Notes: generated by a model not told the origin, from the sequence alone. Shown: positions 26,201 through 39,097, counted from the first letter of the stretch. The stretch: DNA of 64,000 nt from Phorcus lineatus (GCA_921293015.1 OV121087.1:36129235-36193234); one strand, 5' to 3'. Program-made: numbers and translations.

Positions 26201-27070
26201 TAAAAACTACATTGGGATAATTATTTCCATGGCTTTGAATTTTTAACATTGAATTGACATTGACAAAATTTGAGAAAATAACACCTGAACAGGTAAGTAG
26301 TACCACAGACTCGAAGTAGGGAACAAATTTAAGTTTTTTGAATATAAGTGTCATTCGTCGTGTGTTGATGAGAAATTATATTTTCTTAAGAAATGACTTA
26401 TGTAAAACTAACCTGTACAATGCCTACTTGTACATAAATCTTTATTCGTTCAAATGTTTTTAATTATATAAAGTACTACGTAAACGTTGGTAAACAACGC
26501 ATTGATCCAACCGATTATCGATAGTCTTAGAATCAGGCGTTACGTTTCAAAGCCAAAAATGCATTTGGCCATTTTAATGTGAACACCTTTTAATTAATGA
26601 CGTAAGATAAAGGTATTCATGTAGCTAATTCGAACTAGTTACGTCCGTATAAAAAAAATCACTGTATTGAATTAAAGCTATTACCCTGTAATTTAGCAAC
26701 ATTCAGATTCTATTTCTTGCTTTGCTTTCGTACGAAAACGTTCTACAGTGATTTTAATTAACAAAATACCCTATTTCTTAGTTTAGATTGAGAGTGAACC
26801 TGAAAATAATGTTTATGTGTTTTTGTCACGCGGTTCGAATTTTCGACCTTTTTCCCCGCCTCTCCTCTAATGTTCTTTTATAAAATGTCACCCATTATTG
26901 TATATATCGAAAGTACATATTACGTACTTTACATTCATGTATCCATGTTATCATTCATGGCTTTATTCGCCGACTGTGGCTATTCTTATGTCATTTTCAT
27001 GCTATATTTACAAGCTTTTTTACATGTAGCATTAATATGTCAATGCTAATGTTATATATATTTATATCTA
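26200..27070. other. no gene or element recognised
   Basis: AT-rich DNA with no frame above background and no clear repeat boundaries. Confidence 0.5.
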
Positions 27071-27072
27071 CT

Positions 27073-27650
27073 TGTAGAGGAGTTTGTGCCCTTTACAATA
27101 AGCTATTGTATTGCACCGTAACCCCAGCATGAGTGGAGATAGGGCTAATTTAGTTTAGTAAAGAAACACAACTTCGTGTTATCTTGAAGTTAAGCTACTA
27201 TCTTCCCATGGTGCTATAGGCGGCTCTAATTGAAGTCCGCACTCTCCCTATAAATACGCTGGACCTCTTCCCAGCGGCCAGTTACGAGCTGGGCTTGGCC
27301 TGCAAGAGGACTCTCTGCCCTGCTGGGGGCAAGGACGCGGCTGAACTTTGGGACAAGTCGGGACTCTTGGACGTTGGAAGTTGGATTGGTGAGGTCAATA
27401 TACCTTTATTTCTCTGTACCTCTCTGGAGTATGTGATCACTTCCTTATAAGGCTTACAGTTTTACCTGACCATCCCTTAATTTTCATAAGTCCTACTAAA
27501 CCTTTTTGGTGGTTCTTATTTATTACTCACTCAAGTAGTGGTTAGGGATTATCTACAGTACTCTGCACTTATTGTTTATTCATCCCTATTTAGTCCTGTC
27601 CCGTCAGTCCCTTGTTAATTCACGCCAGGTTGAGTTTAGATTTCGTTACA
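27073..27650 (+). mobile_element. LTR-like fossil, probably a solo LTR of a Gypsy-type element
   Basis: The stretch is richer in GC than its surroundings, starts with TGTAG, ends with TTACA and has a promoter-like ctataaatacgctgg near 27250. The base following the end reads tcgtgacag, which could be the start of a primer-binding site. No second LTR and no internal genes are seen in the window, so it is a remnant. Family and age are uncertain, and no target duplication was found. Confidence 0.4.
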
Positions 27651-27689
27651 TCGTGACAGTTTTGCCTTTGATGGTTTAGACATACATGA

Positions 27690-27790
27690 AAAGAGAACAA
27701 GTTATATGGATTTACAACTTCTTTATTGCAGGATATCAATCCTGCTATAATAGCTTGTTCTCTATTCATCTCACCACCATGCTTTCAAAG
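27690..27790. mobile_element. inverted pair of Penelope-like tail fragments
   Basis: The 27693-27733 part is the reverse complement of the tail at about 54034-54072 (gaacaagttatatggattta on this strand). The part from 27736 reads in the direct sense with the same tail (tgttctctattcatctcacc). The two halves meet around gcaggatatcaatcctgc, giving a fold-back. Such inverted tail pairs are known for Penelope-like retroelements; the assignment rests on the 54 kb copy. Confidence 0.45.
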
Positions 27791-28500
27791 AAGTAGACTT
27801 ACATGTATAGAAATGTTCTCCTTTTTCCAAATAACAAAAGATTATTTTTTAAAGTGACATCTTCTTTAGATAAACTATTCAGCAAATATCTTGCTTTGAT
27901 CTTCCACTGATGGTCTTTACAATCAAATGGTAAATTTTATATGCTGAGCAGGTTAGCATAATTCTATCACAAGAAAATAAAGGGAACCGTTGTTTGAACT
28001 AAAGTCAGGTTTCCAAACTATAACTGTGTTGATAGAGGAAAAACTTGTAAAAAACTTGTGTGAAAGTCTACAGTGTATTTACAATATTAAGAAATATCTA
28101 CGATCGACCAAGCGACATGGTTTTTTTAAATTGATAATTCATTAACTATGTCTTTGTACGCGTGGATACATTTTACATTATGTTTTATTCCGATTGGGAC
28201 GTCATTCGGAATATATGTGTAATATGGTAAACTGATTATGAACACATTCTATAAATTTCACTCATAACATTATTCCATTGGCTTCATATCAAGATGGCAT
28301 TTTCTGCTTGTAGTTAACCTTTCAGCACTTTATGGCAAAACACTTTTGACTAAACTAAAGGAATTTATGAGGTTTGGCTCAATCTGAATGGTTCAATGTT
28401 ATACTTGAAACAGTCTTGTTTATTACAAATAATATTCTCTTGTTTTCCAGCCGTTTCAGTTACCCAAGAAAACAGAAATGACCGACACGTACCAATGAAC

Positions 28501-28742
28501 TTATTATTATAATTATAATTATAATAATAATAGCATTCTTATACCGCGCATATATCCATGACAAAGCATGCTCAAAGCGCCATGAGTATTATTACCCTGG
28601 AGGGATAGTATGTTCGGTGCAGCCGATTAACATGCGCTCCGCGCGACCATATAGGTCCGTACTTCCCCCTTGATCAGGTACCCATTTGTACAGCTGGCTG
28701 AACTGAGTGCAAAGTGGATGAAGTGTCTTGCCCATTATATAT
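28501..28742 (-). mobile_element. SINE family B fragment
   Basis: Minus-strand copy of the SINE seen better at 38757 and 49517. Reading plus, it starts with an AT-trinucleotide tail, then a catgctcaaagcgc block, gtgcgatc-like and gactgagtgcaa-like words, and stops near gtcttgccca. The tRNA-like head is missing, so the copy is truncated. Confidence 0.7.
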
Positions 28743-28745
28743 ATA

Positions 28746-30040
28746 TACTTACATAAAGAATCTTTAAATATTTATAACATAGATACCGTTAACATGGTTG
28801 GTTACAAATTAAAAATTCTTTTTGCATAATACTACTACTAGTGCACCGCACTTGAGAGTCTCAACACTGTGGACGTCCTAGGTATTGGCTTTTACATCAT
28901 ATGTAAGTGTCTTAACAACATCGTATATGCGGGACTTCGCTGCTTTGAAACATGATATAAAAATACCACCTCTTGTCTGAGCCTGGATTAAGAAACTGTA
29001 AAAGTGCTAAGATAGCTTCAGCAAATATGCACAAGAAATATCTCTGTGCCTCGAGACCATGTTATTTCGAAGATCTCACTCTTTCATAGAAACATTTCTC
29101 CCAAAATTTTATTTTATTTTACTGTTTTGATAAACATCAAAAAAGACATTCCCGATTGAGAAAGGGATTCATATAACATTATGGGTGTCCATTGAAAATT
29201 TTAATATTAAAAGTTTGGTCTAGACATCACATGACTGCCACATGGTGACTGTCATTATCCAGTTTATGATCATTCACGAAGTCAAATAATATGCTATATA
29301 TATGTCATATATCCACTGATGCAAAACATTAACCTGTGTAACAATCACTGCTTTCAGGCATTATTGTAAACACCTGTTTTTACATAAGTCAAGGTCGATG
29401 TGCATTTCATACCACAAATAAAGTTGATGTCAAATGATATATCGTACTCTTAAACTTTTCGAGAAAGGTGATGTCAACAACTGCTGAACTAAACTTGATT
29501 TGTTTGTTGATTAAATTTCTTAGCCCAATTTGATATGGTTACTAATTATATATAACCTATTAAACACAATCATTTCAAACCTGTCCTTCTATTTGCTTTG
29601 TAAATGAAGATGCAGAAATTACATTTGAGTGATTGACGAATTCCTGCAGTAATACAAAAAAGCTGCTTAATACATTTATTCTGTCACTGTATTTAACCAA
29701 ATTGCCTTAAAAAAAGTTCATTACCAGTCGGCTCTTGACGATAACGTGTCATTGATAAGGTTCAACGCGTTTGTACATTTAGTCTAATGGCACTTCAGTA
29801 ACTTTTGAACACTTAATGCCGAAGAATTTCGAATATGTTGTAAACTGTTTATTTCCTATATGAAATTACCTAATAACATTCTGACAATTTGCATTTTCCA
29901 ACCTGTAACTTTTAAGGCAATCTTTCAAGGCAAGGGTTTAAAAAAGAAGCATTACATCATTGAGAGAATCCGTTATTGGCGTAATTGACTCTGTTACTGA
30001 ATTGTTAGCCGAGGAGTTTGTCACTACGACTTATGCAATG
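28746..30040. other. no gene or element recognised
   Basis: AT-rich sequence; no long frame, no repeat pair and no RNA gene could be supported. Confidence 0.5.
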
Positions 30041-30330
30041 TAAATCTATGAAAATTGCACTGTTGGAACTCTTCATTGTATTCTATGCACAAAGATGTCC
30101 CGAAATGTTCAACAGGGTTGAGATCAGGGCTGCTAACATGCCATGATATTTTGATAATAGAGTTTTGCTAAAGAAACTTCTTCACCCTTATTGATTCTAT
30201 GTTAGTTATCATGTAAACGTTTCGCTGCAAAGCGGCTTGTTTTCAGTGTCAGTAACGTCGTAATGACGTCAAAGATTGATGAACGTTTAGAGCAGTCAAT
30301 ACCAAACTCGTATGGCCGTCCTTACAGTAG
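30040..30330 (-). pseudogene. Tc1/mariner transposase remnant
   Basis: On the minus strand, 30098-30153 encodes WHVSSPDLNPVEHFG, a clear match to the WPxxSPDLNPIEHLW signature at the end of the DDE catalytic domain of Tc1/mariner transposases. Upstream sequence fits that family only weakly (an N-I-x-x-x-x-W spacing before the signature, and a GRPY word near 30310), with in-frame stops and apparent deletions. Downstream the frame soon ends. No terminal repeats were found. It is a dead piece of a plain DNA transposon; the exact family is not determined. Confidence 0.65.
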
Positions 30331-30334
30331 CCTC

Positions 30335-31105
30335 AATAAAAGACTAGTCAACATCAATTTAGAGAGACGACTTCTATTGGACATGTCTTACTTCAGATGA
30401 CACTTGCTATTGAAACCAGCATCTGTATGAATGGACAAGACCGTTTGGAAGAGCGTCAACAACTTCGTATTTGGTCTATCGATTGTCCAAACAAAACACA
30501 TGTCTGAAATCGGGAGCATTCAGCGGTACCGAAACCGAAAGTGGACATGTAATATCTATTTCAGTCTCGTTGTACATTTATCGATAAGGTTCTTCTTAAC
30601 TGTGAAGGACGTTCGTGGCTTTTCATTTACCAAGTGAACGTCAATTTAACGAAAAAACGTTTGTATAGTTCAGTCACATCAATAAGAAATGTTTCGTAGA
30701 TACATGTAATAAAAAAGGAGAACTTGGTCGTGTTGATATTTCAACTAGAATGATAAATTCACATTTAACGCTGATTAATGATAATAACGACTATCTTCAT
30801 TGCCAATCGATCGCCACTTGGTCATTACTAAGAATTGAATTGAATCACTACCGGCATGTATAGAAGGCAATGGTATGTTATTTAAACCCGAATAATTCTA
30901 ATATCGGGCTAGAAATCAGAAATGTCAACCTTTGATTAAAACAATATAAGGCCCTTTGCAGCTCTAAAAAGATCCCAGTTAATGGCTAACCTTCAAACGA
31001 TTTTAGTGACAATAAGTGGCCTTTAAACAGTATCCAGTATGAAGCTAGACTTGATATATCAAGAGGTATTAAACACTGGTAACAAAGCATAAGGTCACAG
31101 AGGAT
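30335..31105. other. no gene recognised
   Basis: May include further, unrecognisable remains of the Tc1/mariner copy to the left. The plus frame at 30431-30637 has no family likeness. Confidence 0.35.
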
Positions 31106-31115
31106 CAAACATTAA

Positions 31116-31160
31116 AGGGCCACAGAGTATGTTGTTGGAGTCAAACTTCATAACATATGC
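31116..31160 (+). mobile_element. TTAA MITE family 2, left-end fragment
   Basis: TTAA at 31112-31115 is followed by agggccacagagtatgttg and ttggagtcaaacttcataa, the left end of family 2. The match stops after about 45 bases, so the rest is lost. Confidence 0.75.
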
Positions 31161-31974
31161 AAGTCACTAATTTCCTGTCACTTCCAATAAAAAGATTTAA
31201 TGTCTTCTTCCATTCTCATCAATTCAGCTGTGTCCGTATCAGCTTTTGTTTTTCACGTTGATACTCTGAGAGAGACCATTGTTTTGATGTATTCGTTCAT
31301 TTGACCCTGAAATATAGTAGGTGTTTGTCTGAATAATATTTGTCTACCAAATGATCGCGACAACAACCAACAGGTCACACTGATCTATGTCCGTGTCCCG
31401 TGAATGACATTAGTACACACTTATCAATAAGAAGACAAGTTAAATCCTCATGTACGTTGCGAGGGCTCATGGCTGAGAACAATATTGTAGGGTTTTCCTT
31501 CTCTCGATCTCGAGAGGCGTGCATTGTATCATTGACGAAGTTTCTCATGCAAAATCATTGGTTGTCGTAAAATTAGATTCTGAAATGAAAATGTATCAGT
31601 TAATCGAAAAAAATGTAAAATAAATAAAATGTAATATATTAATTAAATGAAAAAGAGACTGAAATTTCTTCATTTTCAGAATCAAGCTCTAAAGTCTTTT
31701 TAAAGACTTGCTTCGGCTTCTACCTTATTTCAGGGTCTGGCCTACAGACTAAATCATTGAGTAAACATGCTAATCGTTAAAGCGGTGTATTTCATACATG
31801 TAAACAGTGTGCATTTAATTATGAAACTATGGATGCCCGTTCAAGCCTTCAGTCTTTGGGTCCTTTCAAAGAAGAATCCACGTTTGTAAAATCATCTTAT
31901 TCCAATACAAACATATCAATTACCCATTACGGGAGAAATATTGGGCTTATGCGTTGACCTCATGCACCTAATCC

Positions 31975-32520
31975 TAGTGGTGTAACGATTCATCGATAGT
32001 ATCGATGTTTGCATCGTCTACTACGCGATACGAATGTATCGATACAAAACACATTAAGACAATATATCAGGATATTTATATCGTGAGGGTCCACGATACA
32101 TCGATGTATCGCCATAAGAGGCAATATATCCTGATACTGTTAACAAAATATGTTTCAAATAAATAACTCTCTGTTTCAGAGATAAGAGTGATCACACAAA
32201 CAGAACATTTATGATATTTGTGATATTTTATCTGCAATTTCTCAACCTCTCTAATTTTGTGATTTCTACATTTGTGATGTAATGTTTATGACAGTTTGTT
32301 ATCTAAGAAAAAACATTACTTTCTATTTCCTTTATATTCTTTTTCATGAACTGTAGAGCATCGTGATACGTATTGTATCGCAACCACTGTATCGTGATGA
32401 TAATCGTCTCGCAGGTTCCTTTGCAATACTTCAATGATATATTGTCTCGTCTAATAAAACTGGAATCGGGATATCTCGTCTCGCCACTGAGGCCACGTTG
32501 CACGATACACAGGTCTAGAG
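31975..32520. mobile_element. hAT-like non-autonomous element, boundaries partly unclear
   Basis: The left end tagtggtgtaacgattcatc is followed by many atcgat and gtatcg words, a layout seen in hAT-related short elements that start near (T)AGGGGTGTAACGAT. Similar words return at 32350-32510. The right end was not pinned down and no target duplication was found. The overlapping short frames at 32303-32561 are not genes. Confidence 0.4.
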
Positions 32521-33150
32521 AGGGTTACAATATCTCATGTCTAAACCCGATCAACCTATAGAAAACCTATAGTTTAAAGCAAAAACCACCGTTGGTCAAT
32601 TTTGTGCGAACACCTTTCAAGTATTAAGGCAGTGTTGATAAAGCATCATTTGATATTATAAAAAACAAAAAAACATTGTCTTGTCAACTGGGATTACGTA
32701 TTTTGTTTTTCCTTCGATTCAGACTTTATATATCTACAATAACAATCTACCCTTTTAAGTTATGTATGTCTAAAATGTTGTTAATCCTCCAAAAATCGCT
32801 ATTGTTTACAATTGAAAAAAAATTCATAAATTTTAAGCTTTTCTACTGCATAATAGTGTAACTAATTCATCATGTCATCTACTCGTGAATATGAGACTAA
32901 AATTTCTACAAACATGTAAAATTATTCAAATCATTCTTCCTACGAGCTTCACCAGGAGCAATGAAGGGTATCTATTACAAACTATATGTTTAGGTGACGG
33001 TTGCGTAATGTTATATACATTTATATGGGGAAATGTTTTATAATAGCGTGCTAATAATACGCCATCTACATATAAACCATGTTCAAAGTGGATTTAATTA
33101 TATTACTTTGGTGTAAGACTTTAGATTTTTAGTAAAATGTGTACTATCCT
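32520..33150. other. no gene or element recognised
   Basis: AT-rich spacer; a 61-codon frame at 32676 is mostly hydrophobic AT-codon translation with no motif. Confidence 0.45.
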
Positions 33151-33152
33151 AA

Positions 33153-33466
33153 AGAGGAAGTAGCACGTTGTTTTAGATAAATAAAATGATCTTGTCAAAA
33201 ATGAAATAAATGTTCCAAATTCAAGGACAATGTTTCTCAACGCAAAGAGGCAATTTTAAAACGAACGCACCATGATCAGTAAAGCTATGCGAATCCACAT
33301 AAAAGTGGTGTTTGCTTGATATATGATTATTTTCTCTATGACTACTGACGATCGGGTTGTCTAATGAGATGTTTTGACCCTATGAAATAATACATTTGGC
33401 AGAAGTTTATGTTTATTGGAGACATTTTTAAGAAAAAATATTCAAAAAGTGTGCTTTTGACTACTG
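33153..33466. repeat. TTAA-MITE-like segment, family 3 relative
   Basis: Starts ctaa then agaggaagtagcacg, close to the family 3 end agaggcagcagcaa. The interior agtggtgtttgcttgatat matches 40438-40456. The left flank is CTAA rather than TTAA and the right end is blurred, so this is an old copy. Confidence 0.45.
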
Positions 33467-34515
33467 TCCCAACAAGCCACATGTCCATTTACGAAAAGTC
33501 AGCTAAACTTCTTCTTATGAAGTCTAGATCCTGTTATTAATGCTTAATAGATTCTTCCTCAGAAGTAGGGCTTCGATACGTTTATGGTTCCTTTTATCAT
33601 CTTTTTATTATATGGTTTTCACCTCTCCTCACTGTGTTTAAAAATACATGTTTAATTTATTTCAACCGAAGTAATGAGCATGATTTCTGAAATGCCTCAT
33701 GTTTAACCTTTTTAATCCGTTACAAAGAGACACAACTTAATACAAACATCATACAAAGTTTATTGACCTTTTTTTACAAACACGACCACAAGTATTCTAA
33801 AGTATAGGTCAATGCAATTGCCTCTTTTGTTCATAGAACCCTGTCATGTTTAAGCCTAAACTCTGCCATGGTCAATCGTCCACACGCAAAAAGCTCTTCA
33901 GTGAAGGTATTTTTTAAAAATAGGTATTATGTTTATAGATTTCTATTGTCTTGTTTTGCTCTGTCGGTCAGACGTAAGGGATCATTAAGTGTATGTCGTA
34001 AAAAAAGAGACACTTGCTTCTGCAGCTCATCAGGCCTATATATCAGGTAAGGTAAAGTTAATACTCAAAAGCATGAAAAAAACTGTTTACAAAAGTAAAA
34101 CAAAAGAAAAACTTTGACACTTACTCCCCCACACTTCTGTCAATTGCAATATCCAAACCCTCATCGAGTTCCATTAATAAACATTACGGTATTTTCCTTT
34201 CGGTGCTACGGACATCGTTATCGGAGTTTGTCACCACCTTGGTAAAAAACAAATATCATATTTAACCCAAACTGCTTATTACTATGTAATAATGAATATA
34301 TAATAGGACATGGAAATAAGCAAACTTATTCAAATATCCATAGGTGTAACAAATGAAATGGAAATTGATTATGCACGTAGTCATGATTACAAATTACACT
34401 CGGTATTATCCTCCAATTGCCCACACCAGGCCTAGGGGTTTTCTTCAGGCACAAGATAACACAGACTCTGTTTGTTAACTAGCTTGATGATCTTATTTCG
34501 TTTGACCTTTGACCT

Positions 34516-35155
34516 CAGGTTCAGAAACTAGATTCACTGCACTGACGATGGAAGCTAAGATAAGCCTACTGTTCCCCGTGTTTCTGTTATACCCTGTATT
34601 CAAATTTAGAAACTATGTTCACTGCACTGACGATGCAAGCTGAAGATACGCCAACTGTTCCCCATGTTTTTTTATAGTCCTTATGCTCGAATTCAGAAAT
34701 TAGATTCACTGCACTGAAGATGGAAGCATAAGATAAGGCAAATGTTCCCCTTGTTTTTATGATCATAATGTTCGAATTAAGAAAGTACATTCCCTGCACT
34801 GTCGGTGCAAGTTTAAGATAAGCAAACGCTCCTCTTGTTTCTGTTATACGCTGTTTCCAAATTCAAAAACTAGATTCACTGCACTGACGATGCAAGCTTT
34901 AGATAAACCAACTGTTCCCCTTATTTATATATTAATAATGTTCGAATTCAAAAAAGAACATTCACTGCAATGTCAGTGCAAGCTTTCGATAAGCCAACTG
35001 TTCCCCTTGTTTTTATATTCATAATGTTCGTATTCATTGACGTACATTCACTGCAATGTCGGTGGAAGTTTAAGATAAGCCAACGCTCCCCGTGTTTCTG
35101 TTATACGCTGTATTCTTATTTAAAAGCTTGATTCTCTGCACTGTTGGTGCAGCTA
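34516..35155. repeat. ~85-bp minisatellite, about eight units
   Basis: The unit core ttcactgcactgacgatgc recurs near 34533, 34618, 34705, 34792, 34875, 34960, 35047 and 35131. Between cores lie aagataagccaactgttcccc and tgtttctgttata words. Two unit subtypes alternate in the array. The paralogous place in the other copy (41735-41830) has about one unit, so the array expanded on this side, or contracted on the other, after duplication. The minus-strand frame at 34587-34799 is repeat-driven. Confidence 0.9.
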
Positions 35156-35517
35156 AATTTAGACCTTGTTTATGTCTTTTTTCTGTTATCTGTTGTGCTT
35201 TTATATAAGCATTTACTGCACTGTACCATATAGGGTTACTGCCTTGTTATTTAACAGGTGTGTGTAGGTAGGAGAGTTCAAAAGTTGTGACTCAGAGTTA
35301 CGTAATTGAGGGCAAAAGTTGAATGAAATGTTCATACATGAGACATATGTGTATTAAAAATTATTACTTAATCATAGTGTTTATAAATATCTATCTTTAC
35401 TATTCTCACAAAAGAAAATATGTCAATGTTCTCGTGCATTGTCTTTACACGTAGAAAGAAATGTACTGTCGATTGACTTATACAAGGTGTCTGTGTATAT
35501 AGTAGGCATAAGGTATC

Positions 35518-36100
35518 TTTAAGTGCATTTACATCAGTTATTATTGTTTTGCAAGAATATTGGAATTTAAGTGTCTCGTGAAACTATTTGTGGCATAGAT
35601 GAATTTAAAGTTGACCTTGACGATCATATTCTATTTTGTAGGGCATAGTGTTTTGGGCATGCATATCACCTATTACTTGTATACTTTTTTAAACCTATTC
35701 TGAGAGAAATAGGTCGACTGCCCTCTTTTCTGACCTTCACGTCGTAAATGTATGATAGGTGCACAGTAAAAGGATAAGCTTGTTATGTAATGGTGTACAT
35801 TTCTGTATCTTTAAGTGCATACCAATTATTGTTGTTTAAAATTTGAAAGTATATATTGGAATTTAAGTGTCTCGTGTAACTATTAAATTTCGTGAATTTA
35901 AAGTTGACCTTCACGATCATATTCTATTGTGTAGTGCATAGTGGTTTAGGCATGCATATCACCCATTACTTGTATACTTTTTTTAACCTATTCAGAGAGA
36001 AATAGGTCGACTGCCCCCTTTTCTGACCTTCACGTCGTAAACGTATGATAGGTGCACAGTCAATGGATAACCTTGTCATGGAACGGTGTACATTTCTGCA
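35518..36100. repeat. ~293-bp tandem pair
   Basis: Two adjacent units share gaatttaaagttgacctt (35601 and 35894), aggcatgcatatcacc-type and gagaaataggtcgactgcc words. The paralogous region at 47110-47310 has one unit. Confidence 0.9.
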
Positions 36101-36883
36101 CTCCTACTGTACTCTTTTTATACCTTTAAATGATAAGTTTTTATCTAGTTTATTTCTTCAAAATTTCCCCAAAAAATCATTTTATGCCATCTTCAGAGGG
36201 TCAAACATCTTTTTACACAACCCGGTCATCTCTAGTCGTAAAAGAAATTGTCCAGTATCACGCAAAAAGTTCTTGCGGCCATTTTTGTGGAGGGACATCT
36301 TGATCTTGTATGTTCGTTTTAGAACTGCTTCTTTTGATTAAAACATAATCATGAAATTGGTAACATTAGGTTTCGTTTACTGAGAGATCACTTTGTCTGT
36401 CTTAAAACGTGCTAATGTTCCTTACACAAGTTTGAAACTGTTTGAACAGACCTGGATCCGCCATATTATACGTCAATTGTTAGCAATTCTTATTGTCGCA
36501 TGTATGTTTATCAAACATTTCGACTATACTTGTTTTAAACTCCGTCAAAATGAATAAGCTTCGTGCAAATGACTTTGGCCTTGTTTATGGAGACATGACC
36601 TGAGTAAAAGTTTTATAACACGGAAGGTCATTGTCAATGCTACTATAGCTAAAAAAGCCACTGTTCTGAGTACGCCTGAGCGTGTTACCCTTAATGCCCC
36701 CTTCCCCGCCCCACATAAAGCTGATTTAGCCCAATGCAGAAAATACTTATGTCAGAACATACATATATCTGAGCGTAATGATTATATTTTGCTTCAAGAT
36801 AACAATTACAATCAAGCATTTTGGTTGCGAATATTGATAAAAGTTGTGGTAACAGTTTATGAGATTGTTTTAAAAAATGAAAG

Positions 36884-36965
36884 AGTGAGTCCCTTACGGG
36901 ATTCGAAACCCAGACCTCTCGATCTTAAGACGAACGGTCTTACCACTGCGCTATCTCGCCCCCGC
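36884..36965 (-). mobile_element. SINE family A head fragment
   Basis: Read on the minus strand it gives gcgagatagcgcagtggtaa, a box A match, and later gggtttcgaatccc, a near box B. It looks like a tRNA, but the extra T in box B and the lack of clean acceptor pairing argue for a SINE head. It is missing from the paralogous place near 48020, so it inserted after duplication or was lost there. Confidence 0.65.
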
Positions 36966-37344
36966 CAGCAAAACGTAAAGATGCGTAACAAAGATATGAA
37001 TCATCGATGGTGCAATCATGATACAGTCTTCTATGGTCTATTTCTCTCTCGATTCCTGTATTACACATCTCAAAAGTATATTAATTTCAGTCTTGATTTC
37101 GTAAAGAGATGATCGGTTGCAAAGCGGACGTTGAAAGAAAGAACATCAGTGAAAGAACGAACACATAACATGACATTTGTACATTAATGAACAATCGCGT
37201 GTTAATTCTCGTTTAACAACATATTAATTGTTTTACTTCATGCGAAAATTTAACGCAATAGGAAGACTTGAGTGGATAAGAATTATTAGTAAAAATTGTT
37301 TATACATGTATTTATCTTTGTAATTCAATGTACGACAATGCTTG

Positions 37345-37733
37345 TTGATATGCATTCTCTCCCAGCAGAGGTAGCTCCGTCATAAATTCCCATACAACTT
37401 CAGTCATAATACGAAGCTTTCTCGGACACGAAATGTAGAACGCTGATTGGATACAATCAAAGTTAGTTGTGCAATCATTCAAATTGCCTAAGTTATTTCC
37501 GTAAGCTTTACAGAAGAAATAGGCCTCATATTGCGACTGCATAGGCCTATGTGACAGCAAATATGTTATTCATGCTTTGGTGTTCATTGGCTGAAATATT
37601 GCCAGGTAGTTTAAGTTGCAAAATTGTCCCGCTAGAGGAAACTGCCTGAAGCCCGAGAAACCTTCGTATTAAGACAGAGTTTGTATAGGAATATATGACG
37701 GAGCTACCTCTGTTGGGAGAGAATGGTTGATAT
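37345..37733. mobile_element. fold-back element with ~80-bp inverted arms
   Basis: Arm 1 (37345-37425) and arm 2 (37653-37733) are reverse complements over about 80 bases with roughly one difference in eight. Shared words are cattctctccca, agaggtagctccgtcata and aatacgaag. The 227-base loop has no likeness I recognise. The minus frame 37312-37560 runs through one arm and is not called. Target duplications were not identified. Confidence 0.75.
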
Positions 37734-37734
37734 G

Positions 37735-38655
37735 TAGAACTGCAACTACAGTAGAAAATGATAGTTCATGCTTCTTCTATTCTATTTTGCTTATTGCATG
37801 AACTCTACGTGATATGTCAATTTTAACATTTCCTATTCATAGACAAACATGATACTAATTGTCTTTATACCATTTTCATTGAAACTAATCTGTCGTTATC
37901 TATGTAATTTTGTAATTTCAACAGAAGGAAAGAAAATTCAGGTAATTATATTTTTGAGAAAATTTATGCATGTCGATATATTCAGTAGAATACTTATATT
38001 GATAGAATTACAGGACTGTCACCTACAATTGATGAAAACACTATAATCAAAAGACACCAAAGTCGAAGAAAATGACAGGACGACAGTCAATAACATGTAA
38101 GTAGCCTATATATGGTACGTCACTTTATTCTACATTATGAGAAGGGTTCGTGTGAACTTAACATTCGTTTGATTGCTCTCATTAGACCTGGGCGTATGTC
38201 CATCTGATCAATCTTTTTCAGCTTAATAATTGCTTAACCAAGAAGAAAAATGCACCATTTGAAATTGATTGGCATGATAAACAGCGAAACAGCTGTTCTT
38301 CGATATTGAAGAGATTAATAGTAAATACTTTGAGTGAGAGAGTTGAATTAAACGTATTTTTATTCATGGTTCATATTTTTTGGTGAAACCGTCTTCACGA
38401 GTAATTCTAGCGATAACTCATCTGAGTTGCACCGAGTTGATGACATCATCTTTACGTAGGGTCTATCAATGTCACTTAAAATCACTTCAATTACAAGGAC
38501 AACAGACTCTGAGGTTAGTTTACTATATTTTTCACAGGTTGTGACCGAGAGAATAGTTGGTGTTACAGATTTTTTCGAGTGAAAAAGTTTAGCTGTTCTG
38601 AGTTAAAGAGTATCAATTTAGTGAGGTTGAACTATATGTTTTTACTGAAATCGCT
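37735..38655. other. no gene or element recognised
   Basis: AT-rich; the plus frame at 37849-38046 is hydrophobic AT-codon translation without a motif. Confidence 0.45.
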
Positions 38656-38756
38656 AACAAGCAAAGAGAATAAAAACAATGATTGGTAGTTACAATGAGC
38701 AACATCTTTATCATTTTTACTCATAAGTTGGAGGAGAACGTTGTAATTTCATCACA

Positions 38757-39097
38757 TAAATAATAATAACAATTATAATGATAACAGTAATAATAATGTG
38801 GATTTTTATGTAGCTTTTATCAACGAACTAATACATGCTGAAAGTGCTATCATCATCACCCTTGGGGAACTGTACATTCAAAGCAGCTACTTTGCGCCAA
38901 GTGCGATCGTATAGATCCAAACATTCCGGTTTTCAGGTACCTATTTAACATCAGGTGGACTGAGTGCAATGTGGATGAAATGCCTAACCTAAGGACACTT
39001 CACAGTATTTGACCAAGGTTATAATATTTAGGTGCTATATCAGCGGGATGTCAACCTAGGCCTTAGGCGTGAGAGGCCAGCATGCTAACTACTACAT
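38757..39097 (-). mobile_element. SINE family B, near full length
   Basis: Minus-strand tRNA-derived SINE. At its right end the minus strand reads tagttagcatgctggcct (box A-like) and ctaggttgacatcccg (decayed box B). The body includes caatgtggatgaaatgcct on the plus strand, and the left end is an AAT-rich tail. The same SINE is present at the paralogous site 49517-50279, so it predates the segmental duplication. Confidence 0.8.

Noticed and set aside
34587-34799. 70-codon minus frame with internal repeats
   Set aside because: It only reflects the 85-base minisatellite; the unit is not a multiple of three.
34516-35155. CRISPR-like array
   Set aside because: Units are tandem and diverged with no unique spacers, and the host is an animal.
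36884-36965. Possible tRNA gene on the minus strand
   Set aside because: Boxes A and B are present, but box B has an extra base and no proper acceptor stem is visible; it matches the SINE heads elsewhere.
37312-37560. 82-codon minus frame
   Set aside because: It runs through one arm of the fold-back and has no family likeness.
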